From NCBI GenBank assembly GCA_016717225.1, contig JADKGB010000034.1:1-64000 (forward strand): a DNA stretch of 64,000 nucleotides. Direction: 5' to 3'. The DNA comes from Flavobacteriales bacterium. GTDB taxonomy: Bacteria; Bacteroidota; Bacteroidia; Flavobacteriales_F; PHOS-HE28. This document shows positions 18,026-26,995 of this stretch, piece by piece. The translations under genes were made by a program, and so were the position numbers. The notes beneath the pieces are model-generated. The model ran no database searches. It saw only the letters and a list, made by a program, of their open reading frames with translations, and was not told the DNA's origin. The stretch's first letter is position 1. Every line of letters starts with the position of its first letter.

Positions 18026-19378
18026 TCACACACAAGCCTCATCCGCGATTGCTATAGCCTTATCCAAGATCTCCATCCCCTCATCCACCCCGGCCTTGTC
18101 GATGCACAGCGGCGGCGCTACGAAGATCCAGTTCCAGCGCACGAAGGTGAACATGCCCAGTTCGTTGATCTTGGCGGCCACCTTGTTCATCACGGCCATC
18201 TCTTCGGGCTTCGCGTTCCACGGCGCCATCGGCTCCTTGGTCTCGCGGTTCTTCACCAGTTCGATGCAACCCAGCAGGCCGGTGTTGCGGAAGTCGCCGA
18301 TGCTCGGGTGCTTCTGTGCAAGTCGCGCAACGCTCTCGTCCACGTAACGGCCCATGGTGGCGGCGTTGGTCACTAGATCCTCCTCCTTGTAGATGTCGAT
18401 GACGGCATTCGCGGCGGCGCAGGCCACGGCGTGCGCGCTGTAGGTGAGGCCGATGGGCAGCGGCTTGTCGTCGAAGTGCTTGATGATCTCCTCGCGAACG
18501 ATGAGGCCGCCGAGCGGGATGTAGCCGCTGGTGATGCCCTTCGCCATGCACAGGATGTCCGGCACCACACCATGGTGGTCGATGCCGAACCACTTGCCCG
18601 TGCGCCCGAAGCCGCTCATCACCTCATCGCAGATGGTAAGAATGCCGTAGCGGTCCGCGATGGCCTTCACACCTTTCCAGTAGCCCGGCGGGTACTTGAT
18701 GCAGCCGCTGGAGCCGCTCTCGCCTTCCAGCATGATCGCCGCGATGTACTGCGGGCCTTCGTACTTCACCACGCGCTCCAGGTGCGCCAGCGCGTTCTCC
18801 GTGCATTCCTCCGGCGTCTTGCTGTTCCACGGGCAGCGGTAGAAGTACGGGTTCTCCACGTGGATGATGTTCGGCACGCCCTGGCTGTCGTGCGGCAAGC
18901 CGCGCGGATCGCCACCGGCGCTGAGCGCACCGTACGTGGCGCCGTGGTAGCTCTGGTACAGCGTGATGATCTTGTGGCGACCGGTGTACAAACGCGCCAG
19001 CTTCATCGCGTGCTCCACCGCCTCGGTGCCACCGTTGGTGAAGAAGGTGCGGTTGAGCGAACCCGGCGTGATCTCCGCCAGCGTCTTGCCCAGCTTGCCG
19101 CGCGCCTCGGTGATCATGCCCGGATGCACGTAGCTCACCTCGGCCATCTGCTTCGCCACCGCCTCCGCGACTTTCGGATGCCCGTGCCCGATGTTCACGT
19201 TCATCAGCTGCGAGCTGAAATCGATGTAGCGCTTGCCGCTGCGCTCGTAGAGGTAGATGCCCTTGGCGCGCTCGATGTTCAATGGCGCAAGGCCCGATTG
19301 TTTGCTCCAGCTGAAGATGGTGTGCTCGAGGTTGTCCTTGAGGATCTCGGCGGGGTCGGCTTTCGTCAATGTGCTCAC
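18026..19378 (-). CDS. Class III aminotransferase, probable beta-alanine transaminase
   Basis: A PLP-dependent omega-aminotransferase of about 450 residues. It has SYHGATYGALSAGGDPRG, the cofactor-phosphate region TNGGTEAVEHAMKLAR, ILTICDEVMSGFGRTGKWFG and the Schiff-base lysine in LCMAKGITSGYIPLGG. Family members act on beta-alanine, taurine or GABA. Here the flanking uracil-degradation genes and the semialdehyde dehydrogenase next to it argue for beta-alanine to malonate semialdehyde. The GTG at 19376-19378 (MSTLTKADPAEIL) is preferred over a TTG seven codons upstream. Confidence 0.85.
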   Translation of the reverse strand: MSTLTKADPAEILKDNLEHTIFSWSKQSGLAPLNIERAKGIYLYERSGKRYIDFSSQLMNVNIGHGHPKVAEAVAKQMAEVSYVHPGMITEARGKLGKTLAEITPGSLNRTFFTNGGTEAVEHAMKLARLYTGRHKIITLYQSYHGATYGALSAGGDPRGLPHDSQGVPNIIHVENPYFYRCPWNSKTPEECTENALAHLERVVKYEGPQYIAAIMLEGESGSSGCIKYPPGYWKGVKAIADRYGILTICDEVMSGFGRTGKWFGIDHHGVVPDILCMAKGITSGYIPLGGLIVREEIIKHFDDKPLPIGLTYSAHAVACAAANAVIDIYKEEDLVTNAATMGRYVDESVARLAQKHPSIGDFRNTGLLGCIELVKNRETKEPMAPWNAKPEEMAVMNKVAAKINELGMFTFVRWNWIFVAPPLCIDKAGVDEGMEILDKAIAIADEACV

Positions 19379-19402
19379 GGGATGCGGTTGAAGTGACAAA
19401 GT

Positions 19403-19472
19403 AAGGGATGACTTGAGGTCGCAAATTGTGACCTCAAGTGCTCATCCCTTCAAGGTCGCAATTTGCGACCTT
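19403..19472. repeat. Two adjacent long palindromes upstream of the ORF6N remnant
   Basis: The first (19403-19450) has outer arms AAGGGATGA / TCATCCCTT and inner arms CTTGAGGTC / GACCTCAAG. The second (19452-19472) is AAGGTCGCAA-T-TTGCGACCTT, perfect but for its central base. Read on the plus strand they encode LRSQIVTSS and FKVAICDLN, peptides like those found within ORF6N proteins. They lie in the gap before the aminotransferase start, so they might also affect its expression. Confidence 0.75.
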
Positions 19473-19599
19473 AATCCCGACAAGATCGATCGCATGTGCC
19501 TGCCTTGCTTAAGGTCTCCGTTTGTGTCCTTAAAGCCGACGCAGGTCACCATCCGTGGCCAAGGCCTTGCTCAAATACTCCGCGAGTTCGTCACCACGT

Positions 19600-20061
19600 C
19601 CATGTCGTGGAAGGTGATGATGGAAGCGGGCCCCTCTTGGACATTGAGACCAAGGTGCTGAACGAGCGGCCGTTCCATCCGCAGGACTTCATGTTCGAAC
19701 TCACCAGATGAGTCCGGGGCGGGGAGGGGGTCGTGACCTTAAAGCCAGAAGGTTCCAGTACCTGCCGATGGCTTTCACCGAGCATGGCGTCCTCATGCTC
19801 TCCAACGTGCTCCGCAGCGAACGCGCCGTCTTGATGAGCATCCAGATCATCCGCGTCTTCACCCGCATGCGCGAAATGCTCCTCACCCACAAAGACCTGC
19901 TGCTGGACCTGGAGAGGCTGCGCAACACCTCCAAAGAGCACGGCGGAAAGATCCAGGTGATCTTCCGCTACGTGAAGCAAATGGAGAGCGCGAGCAGCGG
20001 CTGTGCCGCAGAAACCTCGAGGCGGCGAAACCGCGGGGACCTGGGGTTCAGCTGCAAACAC
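19600..20061 (+). pseudogene. ORF6N-domain protein remnant
   Basis: Pieces in different frames match an ORF6N (KilA-N-like) protein. KVMMEAG, then LLDIETKVLNE and QDFMFELTR, correspond to the N-terminal domain with several residues missing. YLPMAFTEHGVLMLSNVLRSERA, MSIQIIRVFTRMREMLL and KIQVIFRYVKQME correspond to the C-terminal part. A stop falls at 19709-19711 between them and the tail runs out of frame. Such proteins occur in phages and in mobile accessory DNA; the role is unknown. Some of the damage may be sequencing error, but the lost internal codons suggest real decay. Confidence 0.7.
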
Positions 20062-20695
20062 TGGCCGTAGGCATCTGTCGCGGTGCTGTATTGGCTCCTT
20101 TCACGATCACCGAACCGGTGTGGTCTGATCACAACCCATGTTCAACTCGTGACCGGCAGGTGCCTTGGCATTCATTTGGAATCCCTTCCCGTCCAACCGT
20201 TCATGAACAGAGTCGCGGTCACCGAATCGCAGGGTCACCGATGAACCTCCAAATGACCAATTCCCCGTATCGAAGTCGCTCGTGCCCCATGCGTCCGATC
20301 ATGCAACAGCAGTCGTCACGCATTGTTCCAGACACCAGGACTTGGTTGATAAACCCGTCATTGCTCGCCAACCAAGCCTCAAGTGCATCCCCATGGACCT
20401 CGTGAGGTTCGCGACAGCCAGTTCCCAAGTCTGGCCAAAGGTGTCTGAGGGCCATGCCATGGATCGCCAGCGACCAACAGCGATCACTGCAGATCCGTAC
20501 TGAATGCCCCAAGCCAGCCGTTCTCCGATGATCGTTTGTTCGCATGGTTGCAAACCTGTTCAAGTACCGACAAACGTCAACGATCGTCCAGCCGTGGACG
20601 TGTTTATGAATAATGCGTCCTGCGCTGCCCCGCGAGAAATGGCAAAAGGCTTTAAGAACGCAAAGAAACCTGGACATGCAATCAGCACGGTTGCA
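20062..20695. other. 634-base stretch without a convincing gene
   Basis: Overlapping open frames exist on both strands, the longest being 20219-20677 on the minus strand with 152 codons. None shows a known motif, a good start or family-like composition. It could hold the remains of another accessory gene next to the ORF6N remnant. No hairpin or repeat stood out. Confidence 0.5.
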
Positions 20696-22168
20696 TCATG
20701 ACATCCAATTCGTCTTCCCCTCCGGGTTCCACTTCGTCGTGGTCTTCTTCAGCTGCGTCCAGAACTCGATGCTGCTCTTCCCGGTGATATCGCACGTCCC
20801 GAACTTGCTGTCGTTCCAACCGCCGAAGCTGAAGGGCTCGCGCGGCACGGGCACGCCGATGTTCACGCCGATCATGCCGGCGCTGGCGCGTTCCATGACC
20901 TGTCTCGCCAGGCCACCGCTCTGCGTGAAGACCGCGGCAGCATTGCCGTAGGGGTTCGCGTTCTCGATGGCGATGGCGGCATCCAGGTCCTTCGCGCGGA
21001 TGATGCTGATCACCGGACCGAAGACCTCTTCCTGCGAAATGCGCATGTCGGAGGTCACGTGATCGATGATCGTGGGGCCGAGGTAGTAACCATTGGCGGC
21101 GCCACCTTCAACAACAGGGTTGCGTCCGTCAAGCAGCACTTTTGCTCCGGCCTTCGCCGCTTCCGCGATGAACCCCAAGATGCGTTCATACGAGGCCTTG
21201 CTGATCACCGGCCCGAGGTTCTTGCCGGGGATGAGCTTCTTCGCTTCGATGATCATCTGGTTGATGATGTGATCAACACCACCGATGCCGACCATCTGCG
21301 CGGCGGCCATGCAGCGCTGTCCCGCGCAACCGCTCATGCTGGCGACCACATTGCTCGCGGTCATTTCCAAGTGCGCATCGGGCAGCACGAGCAAATGGTT
21401 CTTCGCACCGCCCAGGCAAAGCGCGCGCTTCAATGTGCTCGTCGCACGGATGTAAACGATCTTGGCCACCTTGGTGGAACCCACGAAGCTCACGGCCTTG
21501 ATGCCGGGGTGATCGCAGATGGCCTCCACGATCGCGCGGTCGCCGTTCACCACGTTGAAGACGCCATCGGGCAGGCCCGCTTCCTTCAGCAGTTCAGCGA
21601 TGCGGATGGCGCTGATCGGCACCACCTCGCTCGGCTTCAGGATCATCGTGTTGCCAAGCATCACCGCGTTGGGGATGGTCCAGTGCGGCACCATGTTCGG
21701 GAAGTTGAACGGCGCGATGCTCGCCACCACGCCCAGCGGTTTCCGTTCGATGCGGCATTCCACGCCCTTGCTCACTTCCAGCACTTCGCCCTGCACCAAC
21801 TGCGGCAGGCTGCACGCGAATTCGCACAGTTCCATGCTCTTGTCCACCTCGGCGTACGACTCGTCCATCGTCTTGCCGTTCTCGGTGTGTACCAGCGTGG
21901 CCAGTTCTTCGCGGTTCTTCCACAGCAATTCGCGGTAGCGGAAGAAGATCTGCGCACGCTCCTTGATCGGCGTGCCGCTCCAACCGGGAAACGCGGCCTC
22001 GGCGGCCTTCACAGCCTTGTCCAGATCGGCGGCTGTTGAAAGGGGAACGGTGCTGATGACCGTGCCGTCGAGCGGCGAATGGACGTCCATTCGTTGCTGG
22101 CCGTTGGCGTCGGGCTTGCCAGCGATGAAGTTCTTGGTCTCGGGGTACTTGAGCGTGAGCGTGGGCAT
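20696..22168 (-). CDS. mmsA: CoA-acylating methylmalonate/malonate semialdehyde dehydrogenase
   Basis: A 490-residue aldehyde dehydrogenase of the MmsA/IolA group. It shows FNFPNMVPHWTIPNAVMLGN, KPSEVVPISAIRIAELL, VSFVGSTKVAKIVYIRAT, GAKNHLLVLPDA and the catalytic Cys in MSGCAGQRCMA. The GAKNH and AGQRCMA variants set this group apart from ordinary aldehyde dehydrogenases. Its usual reaction oxidises methylmalonate semialdehyde to propionyl-CoA or malonate semialdehyde to acetyl-CoA, releasing CO2. Here it would complete uracil breakdown after the aminotransferase. It has its own promoter at 22189-22217. Confidence 0.9.
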   Translation of the reverse strand: MPTLTLKYPETKNFIAGKPDANGQQRMDVHSPLDGTVISTVPLSTAADLDKAVKAAEAAFPGWSGTPIKERAQIFFRYRELLWKNREELATLVHTENGKTMDESYAEVDKSMELCEFACSLPQLVQGEVLEVSKGVECRIERKPLGVVASIAPFNFPNMVPHWTIPNAVMLGNTMILKPSEVVPISAIRIAELLKEAGLPDGVFNVVNGDRAIVEAICDHPGIKAVSFVGSTKVAKIVYIRATSTLKRALCLGGAKNHLLVLPDAHLEMTASNVVASMSGCAGQRCMAAAQMVGIGGVDHIINQMIIEAKKLIPGKNLGPVISKASYERILGFIAEAAKAGAKVLLDGRNPVVEGGAANGYYLGPTIIDHVTSDMRISQEEVFGPVISIIRAKDLDAAIAIENANPYGNAAAVFTQSGGLARQVMERASAGMIGVNIGVPVPREPFSFGGWNDSKFGTCDITGKSSIEFWTQLKKTTTKWNPEGKTNWMS

Positions 22169-22188
22169 GGGATCGATCGCGTAGGCAA

Positions 22189-22217
22189 CGAATCTACAAA
22201 GAGCCAGCGCTGCGCAA
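22189..22217 (-). promoter_or_regulatory. Promoter of mmsA
   Basis: The minus strand has TTG (22215-22217), an 18-base spacer and TAGATTCG (22189-22196). This fits the Bacteroidota TTG...TAnnTTTG layout with one change. The leader would be short, with the octamer 20 bases before the ATG. Confidence 0.6.
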
Positions 22218-22236
22218 GGAAACGATCCCGGTCTTC

Positions 22237-22244
22237 TACTTTCG
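22237..22244 (+). promoter_or_regulatory. -7 element of cca
   Basis: TACTTTCG lies 19 bases before the GTG start of cca and is divergent from the mmsA promoter. No TTG was found at the expected upstream distance. Confidence 0.4.
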
Positions 22245-22263
22245 CGACCTTCTTCCGCAGACC

Positions 22264-23748
22264 GTGCAACAACGCACCCATTCCTTCACCCTGGACACCT
22301 CTCGATTGGATGGTGTCCTGGACCAGCCCCTGTTCCGAGCGGTCGCTTGGGAAGCGAAAGCTCAGGGCGTTCCTGCGTTCGCGATCGGCGGCTACGTGCG
22401 CGATCTGATCTTGGGACGCCCCTGCAAGGACATCGACTTTGTGGTGGAGGGCGATGGAATGGCGTTTGCCCAAACTGTTGCCAAACGGCTGAAGGCAGAG
22501 CCGGTGCACGTGTTCAAGAACTTCGGTACGGCCATGTTCATGTTCGGCGATGTGCAGGTGGAATTCGTTGGCGCACGCAAGGAGAGCTACACCCGGGACA
22601 GTCGCAAGCCCGAAGTGGAACCCGGCACCATCAAGGACGATCAGGAACGACGTGATTTCACGATCAACGCTTTGGCCATCTCGCTGAACGAAGGAAGTGC
22701 AGGTGCACTCGTGGATCCTTTCGGGGGCCTGCTCGATCTGGATCGTGGGATACTGCGCACACCATTGGGGCCGGACATCACATACAGCGACGATCCGTTG
22801 CGGATGATGCGCGCAGTGCGGTTCGCAACGCAACTGGGTTTCATCATCGATCCGCCAAGTTTTGAAGCGATCAAACGCAACGCGGAAAGGCTCAATATCA
22901 TCAGTGCCGAACGCATCCATACCGAACTGAACAAGATCATCCTCACGAAGAAACCGAGCGTGGGTTTCATTTTGCTCCGTGACTGTGGCTTGTTGGAACG
23001 ATTCTTCCCCGAGTTCTTGGAATTGCAAGGGGCCGAGGAGAAGGACGGCATTGGCCACAAAGACAATTTTTACCACACGCTACAGGTCCTCGACAACGTG
23101 TGCGCCAAGAGTGACGATCTCTGGTTGCGTTGGGCGGCGATCCTGCACGATATCGCCAAACCCAAAACCAAACGCTTCGACCCGGCGCATGGCTGGACTT
23201 TCCACGGACACGAGGACAAGGGCGCTCGCATGGTACCCCAGATCTTCCGCAGGTTGAAACTGCCGCTGGACGAGCAGATGCGTTTCGTGCAAGACCTCGT
23301 TGCCATGCACCTGCGACCTATTTCGCTGACCAAGGAAGAAGTGACCGACAGCGCTGTCCGCCGCCTGTTGTTCGATGCAGGCAACAACATCGAAGCACTG
23401 ATGATCCTGTGCCGGGCGGATATCACCAGCAAGAACGAAAAGAAGAAGGAGCGCTACCTGCGCAACTACGAGCTCTTGATCCACAAGCTCGCTGAAGTGG
23501 AACAGAAGGACCAAGTGCGGAACTTCCAACCACCCATTACGGGTCAAGACGTCATGACCGCCTTCGGGATCGAGCCGTGCAAATTGATCGGTGATATCAA
23601 GATCGTGATCAAGGACGCGATCCTTGATGGCGTGATACAGAACGACCGTGCACAAGCCTGGCAGCTGATGTTGGACACCGGGCGAAAGCTGGGGAAAGAG
23701 CCGTTGGCGGGTATGGAAGCCCCCATCCCTGCTTCGGTAGCTGAGTGA
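22264..23748 (+). CDS. cca: tRNA nucleotidyltransferase (CCA-adding type) with HD domain
   Basis: The class II nucleotidyltransferase head is clear: FAIGGYVRDLILGRPCKDIDFVV with the metal-binding D-x-D, then the RRDFTINALA motif and DPLRMMRAVRFATQLGF. An HD phosphohydrolase domain follows in the middle (WAAILHDIAKPKTKRF, HGHEDKGA). The enzyme adds or repairs the CCA end of tRNAs. A GTG start at 22264 gives MQQRTHSFTLD; the next in-frame starts would cut into the head domain. It leads a run of plus-strand genes that includes miaA, another tRNA gene. Confidence 0.9.
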   Translation: MQQRTHSFTLDTSRLDGVLDQPLFRAVAWEAKAQGVPAFAIGGYVRDLILGRPCKDIDFVVEGDGMAFAQTVAKRLKAEPVHVFKNFGTAMFMFGDVQVEFVGARKESYTRDSRKPEVEPGTIKDDQERRDFTINALAISLNEGSAGALVDPFGGLLDLDRGILRTPLGPDITYSDDPLRMMRAVRFATQLGFIIDPPSFEAIKRNAERLNIISAERIHTELNKIILTKKPSVGFILLRDCGLLERFFPEFLELQGAEEKDGIGHKDNFYHTLQVLDNVCAKSDDLWLRWAAILHDIAKPKTKRFDPAHGWTFHGHEDKGARMVPQIFRRLKLPLDEQMRFVQDLVAMHLRPISLTKEEVTDSAVRRLLFDAGNNIEALMILCRADITSKNEKKKERYLRNYELLIHKLAEVEQKDQVRNFQPPITGQDVMTAFGIEPCKLIGDIKIVIKDAILDGVIQNDRAQAWQLMLDTGRKLGKEPLAGMEAPIPASVAE

Positions 23749-23790
23749 TTTTGACCTTGGGTTACCTCATAACATCACCTGCCCGATCTT

Positions 23791-23798
23791 TAGATTCG
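23791..23798 (+). promoter_or_regulatory. -7 element before the pRiA4b-like gene
   Basis: TAGATTCG sits 58 bases before the ATG at 23857 and is identical to the octamer of the mmsA promoter. There is no clear TTG upstream. Confidence 0.35.
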
Positions 23799-23856
23799 CA
23801 CGCCGTTCTCAGCGGCACTAGCACGTACCGCATCCGCATTCAGCCTTCCTCCGATC

Positions 23857-24456
23857 ATGGCCCTCTACCGTTTCCGTGTTCTGATAGACGATAAAAGCGA
23901 AGCCTTTCGCGATATCGAGATCCGCAGTAACCAGACTTTCCTCGACTTCCACAAGGCGATCAAAAAAGCCTTCGGATTCATCGGAGAAGAAATGGCATGT
24001 TTCTATGTGAGCGACGAGGAATGGAGCAAGGGTTCCGAAGTCCCGCTGGCGGATATGGGCTTTGCGGAAGAAGGCACCACCATACCCGCGTTGATGCACG
24101 AGACGCAGATCGCCGACCACATGCGCAGCCCAAAGCAGCGCTTCGTCTACGCGTACGACTACCTGCACATGTGGATGTTCCTGTGCGAACTGATCAACGT
24201 GGGGGAAACCGTGAAAGGAGCACGCTACCCCAAAGTGGTCATGAGCGTTGGGACCGCGCCAGATGAGCACAGCAGAATGGATCCTTCCTTGATGCCTATG
24301 GAAGAGGAGGACATGCGCGAGGAAGCGGAAGAGATCTACGATGCGAACGAGGATATGGGCCATGGCGAAGACGAAGGCGAAGAGCACGATGAGTTCGGCC
24401 ACGGTGAGGATGATGGTGTGAGCGGCCACGAGGAATTGCCCGAGGACTACCATTGA
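23857..24456 (+). CDS. Plasmid pRiA4b ORF-3-like domain protein
   Basis: A 199-residue protein starting MALYRFRVLIDDKSEAFRDIEI, followed by FLDFHKAIKKAFGF and a YDYLHMWMFLCEL segment. This is the pRiA4b ORF-3-like (IS1096 TnpR-like) fold common as a stand-alone gene in Bacteroidota. The last 50 residues are very acidic (runs of Glu, Asp and His) and probably disordered. The molecular role of the family is not established. The stop overlaps the miaA ATG by one base, so the two are translationally coupled. Confidence 0.75.
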   Translation: MALYRFRVLIDDKSEAFRDIEIRSNQTFLDFHKAIKKAFGFIGEEMACFYVSDEEWSKGSEVPLADMGFAEEGTTIPALMHETQIADHMRSPKQRFVYAYDYLHMWMFLCELINVGETVKGARYPKVVMSVGTAPDEHSRMDPSLMPMEEEDMREEAEEIYDANEDMGHGEDEGEEHDEFGHGEDDGVSGHEELPEDYH

Positions 24457-25361
24457 TGCCGATCACGCCGGGCACCTTGATCGTGGTCGGCGGACCTACC
24501 GCCAGCGGCAAAACGCACGTTGCCGCTTCCATCGCGAAGCACTACGGCACGGAAGTGATCAGTGCGGATTCACGGCAGTTCTACCGTGCGATGCGGATCG
24601 GTACCGCACGGCCTTCGGAGGATGATCTCCTCGGTGTGGAACACCATTTTCTAGGCCACTTGGAACTCGAGCAGACATGGAGCGCTGGTGAATTCGCACG
24701 CGCCGCAGAGCCCCTGATGCAGGAGCTTCTCGCAACAAAAGGTACGGCCGTTCTTACCGGTGGCAGTGGGTTGTACATCGATGCGCTTTGCAATGGGCTG
24801 GATCCACTTCCACTCGGTGATCCGAAAGTGCGAACTGAACTCCAAGAACGTCTTGAACGCGATGGCTTGCATGCGTTGACCGAGCAATTGAAAACCCTCG
24901 ATCATGCGCATTGGGCTGCGATGGATAGGAAGAACCCACACCGGGTGATCCGCGCGTTGGAGGTCTGCCTGGTTTCTGGCGAACCGTTCAGTGCGCAGCG
25001 CAAAAGCTCCGGTTCGCGCGCTGATCTGCAGATCGTTCGCTTGGCTATTGATCTTCCGCGTGCCGAACTCTATCAACGCATCAACTCCCGCGTGGATCGC
25101 ATGTTCGCCGATGGCTTTATCGATGAGGCACGAAGCCTCCTTCCCTACCGCGATCTCAACGCGCTTCGAACGTTGGGCTACAATGAACTCTTCGCACATT
25201 TCGACGGTGTAATGGACCTGCCAACGACCGTGGCGCTCATCAAACAGCACACGCGGAACTACGCGAAAAGGCAGTTGACATGGTTACGCCGGGATCCGAG
25301 CTGGGCATGGGCAGCTCCTGAGATCCCCGCAATGATCCGAACGCTCGATGCGCGGCATTAA
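24456..25361 (+). CDS. miaA: tRNA dimethylallyltransferase
   Basis: At 301 residues this has the P-loop VVGGPTASGKTHVA, the substrate loop ISADSRQFYRAMRIGTARPS, the tRNA-binding FLGHLELEQTWSAGEFAR and VLTGGSGLYIDAL, and the C-terminal TRNYAKRQLTWLRRDP. It attaches dimethylallyl to A37 of tRNAs reading UNN codons. The ATG at 24456 overlaps the previous TGA (TGATG); a TTG one codon earlier is less likely. Confidence 0.93.
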   Translation: MPITPGTLIVVGGPTASGKTHVAASIAKHYGTEVISADSRQFYRAMRIGTARPSEDDLLGVEHHFLGHLELEQTWSAGEFARAAEPLMQELLATKGTAVLTGGSGLYIDALCNGLDPLPLGDPKVRTELQERLERDGLHALTEQLKTLDHAHWAAMDRKNPHRVIRALEVCLVSGEPFSAQRKSSGSRADLQIVRLAIDLPRAELYQRINSRVDRMFADGFIDEARSLLPYRDLNALRTLGYNELFAHFDGVMDLPTTVALIKQHTRNYAKRQLTWLRRDPSWAWAAPEIPAMIRTLDARH

Positions 25362-26919
25362 GCACTGGCCAGCTTGGGTTCTGGGATCCTTGATCCTTCT
25401 TGCGTGCATCGACCGGGCCCATCTATTGGTGGAGTTCGGATTCCGTTGCACGAGCACGGATGAGGTTATTATCTGGCAGATCGCACGCGACTATGGCCAA
25501 GGAATATTCCGCGAATGGTACATGTATGGCCAGAACTACAACCCGATGTTGGAAGCGCTGTTGGGCTCGCCATTCCTGCGATTGGGAGCCGCTCCATGGA
25601 TCGTTCTACCCATTGTCACATCGTGTCTTGCGCTCCTTCCGTTCTGGTCTTTCGCACTATGGCACTTCCGCCGTGGCGAGTTGTTCGCGGCGCTGGGGTT
25701 CGCCTTGATGCCGTTGCTTCTTCCTGTGGAATGGGGAATGCTCACCACCATCACACGTGGCTTCGTTCACGGCATCGCCTTGATCGCACTTTTGCCGTGG
25801 GCATTGTCCTTGAAACGCATTTGGCTGCGGTTCCTTATCGCTTCGTTCATCACCGGTGCGGCTTTGCTCTGCAACCCGAATTCGCTGGTCTTTCTGGTGG
25901 CCATTTACACCACAGTAGTGCTGACCCATTGGCGCGAATTACGGTTCTGGTCGATGTCCATCCTGGGAACAATCCCTGCACTATTGTTCTGGTACAAAGC
26001 CCATCACTTCTTCGACGATCATCGATGGGATATGATGCATTGGATCGATCCAGGCGATCTGCATTTTACACCAACGCTGTTGTTCAAGGCCTTCACACAA
26101 CTGGACAGCCACTTCGCCGCGCTCTTCCCGGTATGGTGGCCGAACGGGCATCTCGCGCTTGTGACCCTGGCACTGCTTGCTGTTCTGCTTTGGCGCGTTG
26201 GGTCGCGATCACACGCACTTGGGGTATTCGTAGCGATCGGGGTGATCCTGTTGTCTCTGTGTATCGTGAAAGTGCACAACGGTTGCGACAGTGTCTTCTT
26301 CGCTCGTTCCCGCATGTTCCTGGCCATGCCGCTTTTGCTATGCTGGGCCATCGTCGGGTTGTTGAAGTCGCGAACCCTTTCGCCAAAACTCGCAGTAGGC
26401 TTCATTGTGCTGGGGCTCTGTTACGTTGGCCTGAAATGGCTCAGAACCCCGGAAGTTGTGGATCGCGAAATGAAGCATCAGCAAGGCTCACAGGTGCGGG
26501 AAGCCTGGGTCATGGATGTCTTCGAACAGTGCATTTCGATCGGTGCCGCAGCACGTGACGCGCGAGTGGAAGTCGTGGTGCCCGTTCGATGGCCACAGCT
26601 GCGGGTTGAGCCCAATGCTCACTTCAACGCCTACCTCTTATGCTATGCATGCTCATTCGCGGTACCGGATCTCCCACCCACTTTTGGCCCGGGATATGAT
26701 CGACGGAGTTGGGTGCGTGATCGATACAAGGGAACCCCGGCTGGGAATGTTCTCTTCGTCGGCGGTGATCCAGTGGCATGGGAGCACGTTGTGAGGAACT
26801 ACCCAACGGAGATCAAGGTCGGAAAAACCACCCTGCCCCTGCATTCATTTCACTGCGATACACTCACACTAGAATCACTGTCGATCCGCCTTGGAATAGA
26901 TGATGACATTGGGCGTTGA
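25348..26919 (+). CDS. Polytopic membrane protein, glycosyltransferase-like, unknown function
   Basis: A 523-residue protein with about ten hydrophobic helices and a soluble C-terminal part of roughly 140 residues. The first loop (STDEVIIWQIARDYGQGIFREWYMYGQNYNPML) carries acidic residues after the first helix, as in GT-C glycosyltransferases such as PMT or ArnT-like proteins. I cannot assign a family. It overlaps the end of miaA by 14 bases and so probably belongs to that operon. Confidence 0.65.
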   Translation: MRGIKHWPAWVLGSLILLACIDRAHLLVEFGFRCTSTDEVIIWQIARDYGQGIFREWYMYGQNYNPMLEALLGSPFLRLGAAPWIVLPIVTSCLALLPFWSFALWHFRRGELFAALGFALMPLLLPVEWGMLTTITRGFVHGIALIALLPWALSLKRIWLRFLIASFITGAALLCNPNSLVFLVAIYTTVVLTHWRELRFWSMSILGTIPALLFWYKAHHFFDDHRWDMMHWIDPGDLHFTPTLLFKAFTQLDSHFAALFPVWWPNGHLALVTLALLAVLLWRVGSRSHALGVFVAIGVILLSLCIVKVHNGCDSVFFARSRMFLAMPLLLCWAIVGLLKSRTLSPKLAVGFIVLGLCYVGLKWLRTPEVVDREMKHQQGSQVREAWVMDVFEQCISIGAAARDARVEVVVPVRWPQLRVEPNAHFNAYLLCYACSFAVPDLPPTFGPGYDRRSWVRDRYKGTPAGNVLFVGGDPVAWEHVVRNYPTEIKVGKTTLPLHSFHCDTLTLESLSIRLGIDDDIGR

Positions 26920-26995
26920 TCACCGGCTATTGGGCATTCTGTGCTCCATGCCATTGAGAACGATCCAATCCAGAAACGATCAGCAAGGGTAGTTC

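Noticed and set aside
18431..19396. Long plus-strand open frame of 321 codons opposite the aminotransferase gene
   Set aside because: It is antisense to a well-supported conserved gene, is rich in Arg, His and Ala, and has no motif; such mirror frames are common in G+C-rich genes.
19403..20061. Prophage remnant suggested by ORF6N
   Set aside because: No integrase, terminase, capsid or lysis gene occurs within the window; one ORF6N fragment is not enough.
20219..20677. Minus-strand frame of 152 codons in the gap before mmsA
   Set aside because: Composition is odd (many Cys, His, Trp, Arg), there is no family match and a competing frame overlaps; kept only as a gap note.
21059..22039. Plus-strand open frame of 326 codons opposite mmsA
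   Set aside because: Same reasoning: antisense shadow of a conserved dehydrogenase with no protein family character.
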